Source: Ustilago trichophora
Taxonomy: Eukaryota; Basidiomycota; Ustilaginomycetes; Ustilaginales; Ustilaginaceae
Reading direction: 5' to 3'
Assembly: GCA_900323505.1 (NCBI GenBank)
Contig: OOIN01000002.1
Coordinates: 310,001 to 374,000, forward strand
Length of the DNA stretch: 64,000 nt
This document shows positions 49,284 through 59,270 of the stretch, piece by piece. Position 1 is the first letter of the stretch, and every line of letters begins with the position of its first letter. A program made the position numbers and the translations under genes. The notes under the pieces were generated by a model. It saw only the letters and a list, made by a program, of their open reading frames with translations. It did not search any database and was not told where the DNA came from.

Positions 49284-50671
49284 CGTATCGTATTCTTGAG
49301 CTCGAAAGGCCAAAGCGAAGAAGGAAAAGAGACCTTGAAGGTATGTCGACGACCGGAAAGGATGTTGTGAGGAAAGAAAGGATGGAGGCTGGTAGAAAAG
49401 GGTTGAGAATGACTTTGTACTCCAGCCAGGGGTCGAGGAGGGTGAGAACAACACTTGATGCTCAAAAAGTTCACACATCAGACGATACTGCAGGGCGTGA
49501 ACCGTGTTGATCCAGAAAGAGGCCGTGGACCAGAGACAGGCAGAGATAGCCCGTGAGGGACGCAAGTCTGCAGGCTAGGAAGGGCCCGGAAGAGCACTCG
49601 GACGACCGGAGCCACATGCTCAGCGTGCAAGCTGCAAGAGGCGTGCGCACGAAACCTATCAAAGGGCGGAGCAACTTGAAAGAGATTATGCGTAGACCAA
49701 TCGTACCTCAGTGGAGGAAGGTCGGGCGTCTTCCGAGTCCACACTCGGAGATCAGCGCTGCATATTGGCTCTTTGAACACCTCAGCCACTGGATAAGAGC
49801 CCGAGTCGGTGTGTCGATCTCGAACGGCCACAAGTCTCCATGCCGTCAATTTTACTTGACCTCCCATCGCTGTGACAGTACCAAATACTTCATTCGAGTT
49901 TGTCTAAACGGCAACAATCATGCTTTACTCTGCCTAGTACATCACAGCGAGCAGCCATGCTGAAGAAGAGGCGCCTCGATCAGACGGATAGCAGCAGGGA
50001 GAGGCTGTCAAGAGGGAGCGTATGGTCTGGAAAAAATTGGTGAGAGGAGCATGAACAACGTGCATGCGGTTGAAGTCAAAACGTGCCCGCCTCGGTCAAC
50101 AAGGACCCTCGTGCAGCTGCCAAATCTCTTCACTTTTGTAATGAGCAATACAGTCTTGGCTGTCACCGCTCGAATCTCAAATAGAATCTTGGACAAGGGA
50201 ACGTGGACCTGCATCCAATTGTCCAAATTGGCAGCATGAACGCGCACACAAAACAAAAAGAAAAAAGTGACACACGTTCACTCTCCGCCAAATCCAAATT
50301 TCAATCATGTCCTTCTCCCGGTCTGCTTGGCGTCGGACGATCTCATCTGATCCAACCCGATGACGGACTCCAATACCGATCTTGGTCTCTTCATTATCAT
50401 GCCGAAAATCCACTTCTTCGAAAAGTCGGGAGGGTAACGGTAACGAAAGCGAGCGGTAACCGGAACGAGTGGTAACTTCTGTGGAGAACACCGATCTCTC
50501 GTGTGACATGCGCAAGCCAACATGGTTTTCCCGAATCTTGCCCCGCATGTGTACCGGATCCAGAGGGAAAGATCATAAGATAGGCAAGGATATAAGCGGT
50601 CTTGGTTTGTTCCTCGACCCCCTCCCTCGTCACCGAATAGCAGTTCTTCTTAATTACAGCAGTGCACTTAA
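49284..50671. other. Intergenic, divergent promoters of UGD1 and the amidase
   Basis: About 1.4 kb. It includes repeated GGTAACGGTAAC-like words near 50430-50475. No gene is supported. Confidence 0.5.
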
Positions 50672-52711
50672 ATGATGCTGGGACTACTCGGAAAGTCAGC
50701 GACGCAAAAGGCAATCGAAGCCCACATCGCCCAGCGCGATGCAGCTCTGGGTTATGAACTACCTGACGAAAAGTCGAGCAGCTCCTTCGTAGTCCAGGAC
50801 ATCAAGAGTCCCTACCATGGTCTCGACGTAGGCCTTGGAGAGCATGACCTCGATATTATCTCGTCAGACATTGCTGGCATCACGTCCGGCATCAAGGCGG
50901 GTCGTTGGACTTCTACTCAGGTCCTCTGTGCCTATGTTCGCGCAACTCGCCGAGCACAAATCCGCACCAACTGCGTCACCGAAGTCTTTGTCGACAAGGC
51001 GCTGGAGCGTGCAGCTGAACTCGATGCGCACTTCTCCAAAACCGGCGAGCTAGTCGGCCCTTTGCACGGCGTACCGATTTCGATCAAAGACATGTTCCAC
51101 TACTCCGGAGTCAAGACCACCATCGGCTTCTCCAAGTGGATCGCCAAACCGGCCGAATCCATCACGACCACCGTCGCCTCTATCACTGAACACCTCGGCG
51201 CGCTTCTCTATGTCAAGACCAATGTCCCGCAGACCTTCATGACCTTCGAAAGCCTCAACCCTGTTTTTGGGCGCACGCTCAACCCTTACAGCCCGCATCA
51301 TACCTCTGGTGGCAGTTCTGGTGGTGAGAGCGCCATCATCGGATCGGATGGTTCGGCTGCCGGACTGGGCACTGACATTGCTGGTAGTTTGAGGATTCCC
51401 TCGCACCATGCAGGGATATACACGCTCAAACCGAGTCCGGGCAGGTGGTGTTACAACGGGATGTGTGACTATGGCAAAGGTTTCGAGAGTATCCTGCCGG
51501 TAGCTGGACCGATGTGCAGGACTGCGGGTGATGTCGAGACCCTCTTTATCGAGGTGGCACGACAGCAGCTGCCAAAGTGGCTCCGCACTGTCAGGGACAA
51601 GAACGATCCTACGGTGCTCAAGGAGGCAGTGGAAAACGACGAGGAGCTGGCAAAGTTCAACATGTCTGGCTCGGCGACCAACGTTCTCAACGAGGCATGG
51701 CTGAACCCGCTCGGCATGTCTGAAGCCCGAGGCACGCCTCTGAGAATTGGTTATGTTGTCGGCGATGGCATCTACCGCACCACTCCTGCATGCTACCGTG
51801 CCATTCAAGAGTGCGTGGCTGCGCTGAAAGCCAAGTACTCGGACAAGCGGGTTGAATTGGTCGAAATCGATCCCAAGCAGCTCCAGACGCTTGAAGTCAT
51901 GCGCATCTTCCTCAGCCTCTTCACTGCCGACGGCTACCGCAACCTGGAAGAATATCTTGGCCCTGACAAGCTCATTTCTCAGATACAGCTTCCCGTCCGC
52001 CTTAGCCGCATCCCTCGCTGGCTGCGGGGCGTCATAGTTTTCTTCGTCCGCTACATCGTGCGTGATCCCATCTATGCTCTTCTCGCTGGCTCCACAGGAC
52101 GCTTGTCCGCCGCTGAACATGCCGATGTCCTCGAACGCCGAGAACGCTTTGTCGACAAATGGAATCATACCATGTGGCAAGATCTCGCGCTCGATGCCTT
52201 TATCGCCCCCACGCAGGCTTGTCCCGCCGTGCCTCATGGTGGAGGAAACCACAATTCGGCTATGTCAGGCTCGACCGTGCTTTACAACATTACTCAGGCG
52301 TCGGTCGCCGTTCTCCCCGTCCTTCGCGTTGATCCCAAACGCGACTCGCACAAGGAGAAGGACTACGAGAATGCATCGCAAGAGCAACAGCTTGCGTTCG
52401 GAAAGTGGGCGGCGGATAGAAGATGGAAAGACACGAGCAAGGTGTGCAACTTTCTGCTGTACAAGACTGCATACGACGCAAACAAGATGGAAGGCCTGCC
52501 GGTGGGCGTGCAGGTGGTGGCTAGGCCGTATCACGACGAGAAGGCAATCGGCATCATGAGATTGGTTGACGATGCTCTGCCAAGTCCTGAAAAGCGAGGC
52601 TCAGCTTGGAAGAATAGACTTGATCCTCGGGGCAGGTCGATTCCGGCAAACGAAGCCAAGTCGGCGGTCGGTTTCGGGCCCGGTAGCGTGACGAAGGCTT
52701 TGTTCCAGTAG
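50672..52711 (+). CDS. Amidase (amidase-signature family, FAAH-like)
   Basis: The 679-residue protein is an amidase-signature hydrolase of acyl amides. The Ser-cisSer-Lys triad is visible: Lys in VPISIKDMF (near residue 140), the cis-Ser in TSGGSSGGESAI (near 215) and the nucleophile Ser in GLGTDIAGSLRIPS (near 235). The N-terminal part matches fungal acetamidase / fatty-acid-amide-hydrolase relatives. A hydrophobic stretch near 450-470 (WLRGVIVFFVRYIV) may touch a membrane. Two ATG codons stand in tandem at 50672; either could be used. The substrate cannot be inferred. Length is somewhat above the 540-580 of acetamidases. Confidence 0.9.
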   Translation: MMLGLLGKSATQKAIEAHIAQRDAALGYELPDEKSSSSFVVQDIKSPYHGLDVGLGEHDLDIISSDIAGITSGIKAGRWTSTQVLCAYVRATRRAQIRTNCVTEVFVDKALERAAELDAHFSKTGELVGPLHGVPISIKDMFHYSGVKTTIGFSKWIAKPAESITTTVASITEHLGALLYVKTNVPQTFMTFESLNPVFGRTLNPYSPHHTSGGSSGGESAIIGSDGSAAGLGTDIAGSLRIPSHHAGIYTLKPSPGRWCYNGMCDYGKGFESILPVAGPMCRTAGDVETLFIEVARQQLPKWLRTVRDKNDPTVLKEAVENDEELAKFNMSGSATNVLNEAWLNPLGMSEARGTPLRIGYVVGDGIYRTTPACYRAIQECVAALKAKYSDKRVELVEIDPKQLQTLEVMRIFLSLFTADGYRNLEEYLGPDKLISQIQLPVRLSRIPRWLRGVIVFFVRYIVRDPIYALLAGSTGRLSAAEHADVLERRERFVDKWNHTMWQDLALDAFIAPTQACPAVPHGGGNHNSAMSGSTVLYNITQASVAVLPVLRVDPKRDSHKEKDYENASQEQQLAFGKWAADRRWKDTSKVCNFLLYKTAYDANKMEGLPVGVQVVARPYHDEKAIGIMRLVDDALPSPEKRGSAWKNRLDPRGRSIPANEAKSAVGFGPGSVTKALFQ

Positions 52712-53177
52712 CTTCTGTTTCTTCTTGCCGATTCGCAATGGAGTCCTATTGAATCTCTAAGGCTGTGTGCCGTCCCGTGGTCTGTGTGCCTCAATTATCG
52801 ACAATCACGAAGCCCGTCTAAAAGCTTGCTTGCTCTGTGAAGCACGCTATTCCTGTTGAAGAAAACAATATTGAATATAGACTACGGGACATGACAGTGA
52901 ACGGCTAGTACTGTACTGTACATATTATTATAATTCTACGGCTGAGCCAAAAGGTGAGTGCCAGGCAGCTGTCGGAAATTTTCCGGGATCTGAAAGCGCG
53001 CTCTTGGGTGTGGGGTCCTCCACTTTGTGATTTCAAGCACGGTCTCGCCGGACCTCTTTCGTCTCATCTTCAACTATCTTGATCCTTCCCATCTATTCTC
53101 CTTTCCGCTGTAGTACACTCTTCGTCATCATCTCCACAATCTTTGACAGCACATATCGGAAGAACACGACGCCGAAA
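52712..53177. other. Intergenic, amidase 3' end / DUF1770 promoter
   Basis: About 0.47 kb with a GTACTGTACTGTAC copy at 52908-52921. Confidence 0.5.
52908..52921. repeat. (GTACT)n dispersed motif
   Basis: GTACTGTACTGTAC, nearly three units, 270 bases upstream of the DUF1770-like start. Confidence 0.75.
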
Positions 53178-53824
53178 ATGCCATCAAATCGTGCCAACAT
53201 ACGAGCACACCGTCGCCACAATCACGATAGCGACAGCGACAATGACTCGGTCGCATCTTGGGATTCACTCTCCACCTCCTCTCGCAGCAGTTCAACCTCC
53301 TCCTCGGACGCCGGGATCACTGGAAAGCTCCCAACTCTCCCCGATCTGCGCTTTGAACAATCCTATCTAGCCACTATTCGCGGCTTCCTCCACGAAGACC
53401 AGCCTACTGCAGCCGAGGACGAATCTTCTTCGCTCAACGAGAAGCAAGATCACCACCATAAAGTCGAAATTACCCACAGCAATGCCAAAGATGTGCACGA
53501 ACTCTGGCTCGGTAATCTCCGAGTTGAATGGTGAGCTTACAGTGCCTAATTAGCAAGTCTGTTGCCCAGAGATTGCTGACAAAGTTGCTTTGACAACGTG
53601 TGATGCATGGTAGGTTTCCCATTCTTTACGTAACAGTGCGCGACCAGCTCCTCTCACCGCTAGTTCAGGGTGCGGTGTGGGGGCTTGGAGGGCTATTGTT
53701 TACACAGATCAGGCAATACACGGCAACGCGGGTGAGAGATGCCAGGTCAAGCAAGGCTGCCGCGACGTCGACGAAGGGAGGCAGCTCCAGCATTTTGCGT
53801 AGTCTTGGGCTCAGTAGGAGATAG
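53178..53824 (+). CDS. DUF1770-like small fungal protein
   Basis: Two exons encode 187 residues: exon 1 53178-53530, intron 53531-53613 (GTGAGC to GGTAG, branch GCTGAC), exon 2 53614-53824. The splice restores a Trp codon and joins LRVEW to FPILYVTVRDQLLSP. The first half is Ser/Asp-rich and disordered; LPDLRFEQSYLATI then precedes the Trp-containing stretch and a C-terminal hydrophobic segment (SPLVQGAVWGLGGLLF) followed by a basic tail. This order is that of the fungal DUF1770 family, small single-span proteins of unknown role. The upstream in-frame ATG at 53079 is possible, but MPSNRANIRAH is the better start. Confidence 0.72.
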
Positions 53825-53988
53825 CCCGATCTCGTACAGTTACTGCATGCATCGAATGAAGCTTATACCCAACCTAACAATCTCTAATCTCGGTATGCTC
53901 TTGCTATTTTTGGCTCTCAAAAACAAACCATTCTAGCGGAAGAGAAGTCTTTTGGCCTGATTCACAACAAACAAGGATTGATATTATT

Positions 53989-55932
53989 TTACAAGTGGCT
54001 CTTAGGCTCCTCATTCCCCTGAGTCCAGGAGTAGACCAGGGCATGACCCAGTTTGACATCACTCTCCGCCGTCTTCGCCTCGACACTCGCCGCGGCTTTG
54101 AGCTGGGACACAAGTCTCGCCAGGTCCGCAAAACCAGCTGCGCCATCCCCGCCTCCAATCCACAGCTTAATCAGGTAGACGTCCTCCTGGACGCTCTCCT
54201 CGCTTGCAATCACCCCTGCGAGCTTTTGCAATTGCGAGTCCTGCGCAAAAGCGCTTACCTTCCAAGCCGTCTGCTGGAGCAGCAGTGCCGATCCGTGAAT
54301 CGCCATGATGAGGTCCAACAAGTAGCGGCTGAAGCGCAAATCAGTCGTCTTCATATGTCGGTTCAGGTCGAGCGATGTCAACACTGAAGCAGTCTCTTTG
54401 AGGACCTCGCTGAGGAATTTGATTTCTCCATGGAGCTGCGTTCTGAGAGTGTCGGGAAGAGAAGAGATGACGCCAGACGTGTCTTCGAAGAATTCGATCA
54501 GTGCACCGCCCTGAGACTGGACAAGGACACGCAGGACGTCGAGCGAAAGGACGGCTGGTGTGCCTTCCCAAATACGCTCCACGGTACAATCGCGCAGCAT
54601 CTCACCCATGCCTACTTCTTCCATGTATCCTTGCCCACCGAATGCCTCGATCAGCGTCAGATAGCCCTCGCTCGCGCGTGTGGCGACAAACGCCTTGAGT
54701 GCAGGGGTAAGCAGCCGCAGTCGAGTCTGCTGTCGTTTGCTGGCCTGCCCAGACTCAGCTGCTCCCATGAGGAGCACGTTGGTGAAGAAGATTTGGAGGA
54801 AGACGCGGTACAGTACGGTGACTTTGAGCAGCTGGTCAGTATGTAGGGGAAGCTTGTCGAGTGTTCCTCCTCCCAGCGCGGGACGGATCTGGGCATAAGC
54901 CGTCGCGGAACGCAGGCCCCAGGAGAGCGCACCGACTGCTCCGCCTGCAGAGTAGAGTCGAGTGATGTTGAGAACGGACGAAATGGTGGCTACTCCACGG
55001 CCAATTTCTCCCACAAGCTCGCCGATACATCCATCGAGCTCCAACTCGGCGGTGGGAAGGTACTTTGTTCCCAACTTCTTCTTGAGACGATGGACGCGAA
55101 TGCCATTGAGCTTGCCTGTCTTGTCATCGCGAATCTTGATGAGCATAAGGGAGAGACCCTTGGATCCGAGGCTGAGGTCGTCGCTGGTGCGTGCGAGGGC
55201 AAGGGCGATGTCTCCATCGGTAGCGGACGAGAACCATTTGAATCCGCTGATGACGAATTGATCGCCTGCTTCCGGTATCTTGTTCGGGTTGAGGGGTCTG
55301 GCCACCGTCTCTGTGTGCGAGACATCTGAGCCACCAGGGCGCTCTGTCATCCACTGGCTTGCTGTCCAAGCGGTGTTTGGATTGGTACTGCACAGCTTCG
55401 GAATGACTTCTTTCTTCTGCTTCTCTGTTCCGAACATCTCCAACACCCTCACCGCGCCATCCGTCATGCTAATCGGACACAGTGTCACCTTGGACACGGG
55501 CGAGAACATGACACTCCGGGTGAAAGCGAACAATCTCGCGTGCTGACCAAGCTTTTCTCTTCCACCACCATATCTTGCTTCGCTACGCGGGTACGACTCG
55601 GCGACAATGGCCTCTTCGGCACAAACTCCTTTGATCCGCTTCCATCCTTCACCAGTGGCGAGCTTGTCGATGCGCTGACCCCATGCGTCGTACTGGATCA
55701 GCGTGGGCTCGTGTTGCGGCCCATCAAGGGTGCTGGCGAGGTCGGCGTATTCGCCGGCGATCTTGTCGCCGAAGGAAGAGAGACTGCCGAAGAGCCTCTC
55801 GATTTCAGCAGAGCTCAGTGCGGAGTTGCCACTCGACAGGAGGCGGAGGATGGTGAGACGCAGGGCTGGATCCGAGGACCATGGAGAGGCTACGCGGAAG
55901 CGCTCAAATTGGAAGCCTTCTTCTGCTCTCAT
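53989..55932 (-). CDS. Acyl-CoA dehydrogenase, AidB-like
   Basis: This 647-residue flavoprotein belongs to the AidB branch of the acyl-CoA dehydrogenases. The N-terminal helical domain, the FAD-contacting segment NTAWTASQWMTERPGGSDVS, the beta domain with FKWFSSATDGDIALALAR, and the C-terminal helical domain (EAFGGQGYMEEVGMGEMLRD, VERIWEGTPAVLSLDVLRV) are present. In bacteria AidB is part of the adaptive response to alkylation; the fungal homologues are often taken to be peroxisomal or mitochondrial oxidases of unknown substrate. No C-terminal SKL is present (it ends KSHL, which could weakly resemble a PTS1). The start at 55932 gives the full N-terminus. No intron. Confidence 0.88.
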   Translation of the reverse strand: MRAEEGFQFERFRVASPWSSDPALRLTILRLLSSGNSALSSAEIERLFGSLSSFGDKIAGEYADLASTLDGPQHEPTLIQYDAWGQRIDKLATGEGWKRIKGVCAEEAIVAESYPRSEARYGGGREKLGQHARLFAFTRSVMFSPVSKVTLCPISMTDGAVRVLEMFGTEKQKKEVIPKLCSTNPNTAWTASQWMTERPGGSDVSHTETVARPLNPNKIPEAGDQFVISGFKWFSSATDGDIALALARTSDDLSLGSKGLSLMLIKIRDDKTGKLNGIRVHRLKKKLGTKYLPTAELELDGCIGELVGEIGRGVATISSVLNITRLYSAGGAVGALSWGLRSATAYAQIRPALGGGTLDKLPLHTDQLLKVTVLYRVFLQIFFTNVLLMGAAESGQASKRQQTRLRLLTPALKAFVATRASEGYLTLIEAFGGQGYMEEVGMGEMLRDCTVERIWEGTPAVLSLDVLRVLVQSQGGALIEFFEDTSGVISSLPDTLRTQLHGEIKFLSEVLKETASVLTSLDLNRHMKTTDLRFSRYLLDLIMAIHGSALLLQQTAWKVSAFAQDSQLQKLAGVIASEESVQEDVYLIKLWIGGGDGAAGFADLARLVSQLKAAASVEAKTAESDVKLGHALVYSWTQGNEEPKSHL

Positions 55933-56506
55933 CTTAGATCGTTGTAAGGATAGAGGATAAAACTGGAGGTTGTCGTAGGAGGATCAAGACGAAGAAAGAA
56001 CGCGGGGGATGATGGGCTTGCTGAAGTTGTGGAGAAAGGGAAGACTTAAAAGTGCGGGGTCGCGGAAATGCGGGGTGTCACATGAGATCCTTCAGATTGT
56101 TGTGCAGATCTGCTCGACATGACGGCACCGTTGTGCATGAATCCCCAAGTGTTGCGGCTAAGAATGTCATCCTTGTGCAACACAGCACCGGGCCGAACGA
56201 GCATGCGTTGCCGGTGTTGTGCCCAGGATGCGCTTGGGTTTTCACATCTTTCGTTGAGCCGATGTGACATGCACGCGCATCCCTTTGTGTGCTGAAGCTT
56301 CACCAAAAATAACCCATCCCTTGTGTGTAAGATCTTCACTAACAAGCCGTGCTGTGTCTGATTTTGAGACAGACAGCTTATTTCACACTAGCGCAAGCCT
56401 TAGGGTCCCAACCTGCCAATGTCATGGGTAATGTTGTGGGATGCTGCATTCTATGTTCTGAACTACGTTGTACAAAAAGAGGAGTCTTGGGCTTCTGCCC
56501 GGAAGT
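55933..56506. other. Intergenic between two minus-strand genes
   Basis: About 0.57 kb, the promoter of the acyl-CoA dehydrogenase and 3' end of CYB2. Nothing else is seen. Confidence 0.5.
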
Positions 56507-58267
56507 TTATGCTGAAGCCTGCTCTGACTTGGGTGGGATGGGGAAGAACTGTCTAGGAAGGATATCAACCATCTCTGGCGTCAACTGATCGAGCGAAGAG
56601 ACACCGAGCAGACGCATGCCACGGTGGATCTCGTCCTCCAAGATCTGAATCGCCCTTGTAACACCAGCCTCGCCGTAACCAGACTGGGCGAACAAGAATG
56701 GCCTTCCCAAACCAACTGCCTTGGCACCCAGCGCCACGGCCTTGAGCACATCGGTACCTCTCCTGACACCTCCGTCCATGAACACCTCGATCTTGTCGAA
56801 CAGGTCAGGCCTCCTCTGTCTCAGTTCTACCAAAACATCAAGCGCCGCTGGAGAATACTCCAAGCTCCTACCACCGTGATTGGACAACACTACGCCCTCG
56901 ACACCGTGCTTGACAGCCAGCTCTACGTCCTCCACGGTCTGGATACCTTTGAGGTAGAGGGGGAGCTTGCAGGCGTTTCGGAACCACTTGATGTCGTCCC
57001 AGGTAAGGTTAGGGTCAATGTATCCGGAGATGGCCTGAGCAACTCCGCCACCCTTGGCCTTGACATCCTTACCGTGGTCCACTCCCATCTCGACCTCCTC
57101 TCCTTTGGTGCGCATGTCGCGTTCACGCTTGCCCATAACAGGAGCGTCGACGGTCAGCATGACCGCGTTGACACCACGTTCCTCGACCTTCTTGAGGATG
57201 CGTTCGGAAGCTGCACGGTCCTTGTTGACGTAGAGCTGATAGATGATGGGTTGACCAGGCTTGCGGTTGTCGAGCATGTCGTCGAGACCGACGGATGCGT
57301 TGGCTGAGATGCCTTGGATGATCTGCGCCTTGCCGGCACCACGGGTGAGATTGAGTTCTCCATCAGGGTGACCAAGCTTGGCCATGGCCGCGGGGGAGAT
57401 ATAGAGCGGGAGGGAGCAGTCGAAACCGCCGCCCTTCGAGGTGAGCAGCTTTACGGAAGAATCGACTTCTCCGATAGCACGCAGGATACGAGGACGGAAG
57501 ACGATGCGGTTGAACGAAGCCCTGTTCTGAGCCTTTGTGATCTCGTCGTCCGCTGCCGAGGAGTAGTAGGCCCACGCCTGGTCCGAGAGGATGCTCTCTG
57601 CGATGCGTTCAAAGTCGTCCAAGTTCAGCACACTGCCGAGCGCAGGAAGGTTCTCGCGTGCAAGTCGGCGCTTGCGATCCTTCTCTGACTCCTCGCCGGC
57701 CTGCTTGACCTGAACAGTGGCAGGGTCGACCTGACCGATGTGCTTGGAAGGGTCAAGGTTGTCCTGCACCGCTGTTGGCGGATGAATAGGCTCATAGATC
57801 TCGGTTACATCCTTACCGGCATTCTTGAGGATGATGTTGCGTCCACCGGGATGGTCATCGACAAACTCGGTAAGGTCGTACACCTCACCTTTGATGACGA
57901 CCCACAGACCTTTACCGCCTTCGGAAGGGAGCTTGTTGTATTGTGCCACGGTGTCCATTGAGATGAGCTTTCCTGCTGGATCCGAAGCGGCGGCGGGGGA
58001 CACTTTCTTGGGGGGCGATCGAGCCTGCTCATTGTGCACATTACGTGTGGGGAGAGCAGAAGCGAGGAGGGCGAGACCAACCAATCCTGCCACAAGGCCT
58101 TTGACGCTGTTGCTGCCATCCTTGGATACTGATGCTGCGGCGCCGCTGGATGAGGACGACGATGAGAGAGCACGCTGCTGGAAAGTTCGCTGTGCAGACG
58201 AGCGAAGGAGCGGGGTGGAGCTGCTCGCGCTCGAACGGAGTGTTGATCGTGCTGCGGTTCTGAACAT
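56507..58267 (-). CDS. CYB2: L-lactate dehydrogenase (cytochrome), flavocytochrome b2
   Basis: The 586-residue protein oxidises L-lactate to pyruvate in the mitochondrial intermembrane space and passes electrons to cytochrome c. The N-terminus is Arg/Ser-rich (MFRTAARSTLRSSASSS) and is followed by a hydrophobic sorting segment (GLVAGLVGLALLAS), as in yeast Cyb2. A cytochrome b5 domain has the haem motif DDHPGGRNII near residue 143. The FMN domain starts with the Tyr in WAYYSSAADDE, has VMLTVDAPVMGKRE, the Lys in LPLYLKGIQ, the catalytic LSNHGGRSLEY and ends FMDGGVRRGTDVLKAVALGA and GLGRPFLFA. All catalytic residues look intact. Regulation by carbon source is usual for this gene but cannot be read here. 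Confidence 0.95.
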   Translation of the reverse strand: MFRTAARSTLRSSASSSTPLLRSSAQRTFQQRALSSSSSSSGAAASVSKDGSNSVKGLVAGLVGLALLASALPTRNVHNEQARSPPKKVSPAAASDPAGKLISMDTVAQYNKLPSEGGKGLWVVIKGEVYDLTEFVDDHPGGRNIILKNAGKDVTEIYEPIHPPTAVQDNLDPSKHIGQVDPATVQVKQAGEESEKDRKRRLARENLPALGSVLNLDDFERIAESILSDQAWAYYSSAADDEITKAQNRASFNRIVFRPRILRAIGEVDSSVKLLTSKGGGFDCSLPLYISPAAMAKLGHPDGELNLTRGAGKAQIIQGISANASVGLDDMLDNRKPGQPIIYQLYVNKDRAASERILKKVEERGVNAVMLTVDAPVMGKRERDMRTKGEEVEMGVDHGKDVKAKGGGVAQAISGYIDPNLTWDDIKWFRNACKLPLYLKGIQTVEDVELAVKHGVEGVVLSNHGGRSLEYSPAALDVLVELRQRRPDLFDKIEVFMDGGVRRGTDVLKAVALGAKAVGLGRPFLFAQSGYGEAGVTRAIQILEDEIHRGMRLLGVSSLDQLTPEMVDILPRQFFPIPPKSEQASA

Positions 58268-59270
58268 AGTCGCTTGTCGGTAGAGAGATGATGTCGTGGT
58301 ACGCTTCAGGGCGTCTTGACCAACTCAAAGCAGACGCAGATGCTTATATACAACAAGAAGCTCCTGATAGCATACAGCACCAAATGCTACCAACGGACCA
58401 ATCGAGAAGGTCGGACGGTCGGTCAATTGGCAACCCCAAAACCCCACGCCCCTCTCCGCATCAACGCGGGGGCAACACACCCGCAACTCAAAGTCGTCCG
58501 ACAATTCCTAATCCATCCTTTTGAACCAGAACTACAAATTCCTGACCTCTTTTTCAAATGCTCAATAACAAACGCGTGGATTAGAAATACAAGCGTGGTG
58601 GAGCGGTCCGAAAAACGGGCCCTTCTCCGTAGTCTCTAGATCTGGACCCTTAGAAACAATCAAATCGCGTCGAGAAGGCCTAAAATTTCAATCGGTCACA
58701 CAAATGGGGGAAAAGCAGCGGTGAAATGGACGGCCGACGCACGGCGACCTGGCTAAACCGCTTGTTCCTTTCCCGACCGCTCACCAAAACCAGACTCGAG
58801 CCAAAATTTGCGGGCAGCACCAGCTATGTTTTCTCGCAACTCCGAACAGAATCACGACCGAATGATCCGCATAAATCTACCCCGCTTCTCAGCTTTCCTT
58901 GATGAGCTCATCTCATACCCTCTTCCTGTGCCTGTCTTTGATGGCGAATCTTTCCCTTGCCAAAGTGTGCTTCGAATGTGGGGTATACGGTACTATACAT
59001 GTTCGAACCTTCGGATCACGTGCAGCCGGACCTTCAAACACAATCCAGTGGCAAGCGGGGTGAATCGAGCTGAACATTTGGGTTGAAACGCTAGCAGAAG
59101 CATACAGGCGGCATATCTACGGAGTCGAGACTAAGCAGCAAAGAAGACTGGAATATGTGCAAAGTGCTGTGGATACTGGATAGAACGGGATGCGGTGAGG
59201 GTATAAGAGGATAAGTATGCCAGAACGAAGCAAATGACCAGCAACGGTTCTGCTGTTGTATAGGAAGCAA
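58268..59270. other. Intergenic, CYB2 promoter
   Basis: About 1 kb between CYB2 and the next minus-strand gene. Short C-rich words (ACCCCACGCCCCT near 58440) could serve carbon-catabolite regulators, but this is not established. No gene is recognised. Confidence 0.5.

Noticed and set aside
49284..49565. 94-codon N-terminal extension of UGD1
   Set aside because: The extension is Phe/Ser-rich and unlike any UGD; the ATG at 49283 gives the normal length. A leader read in frame is the simpler view.
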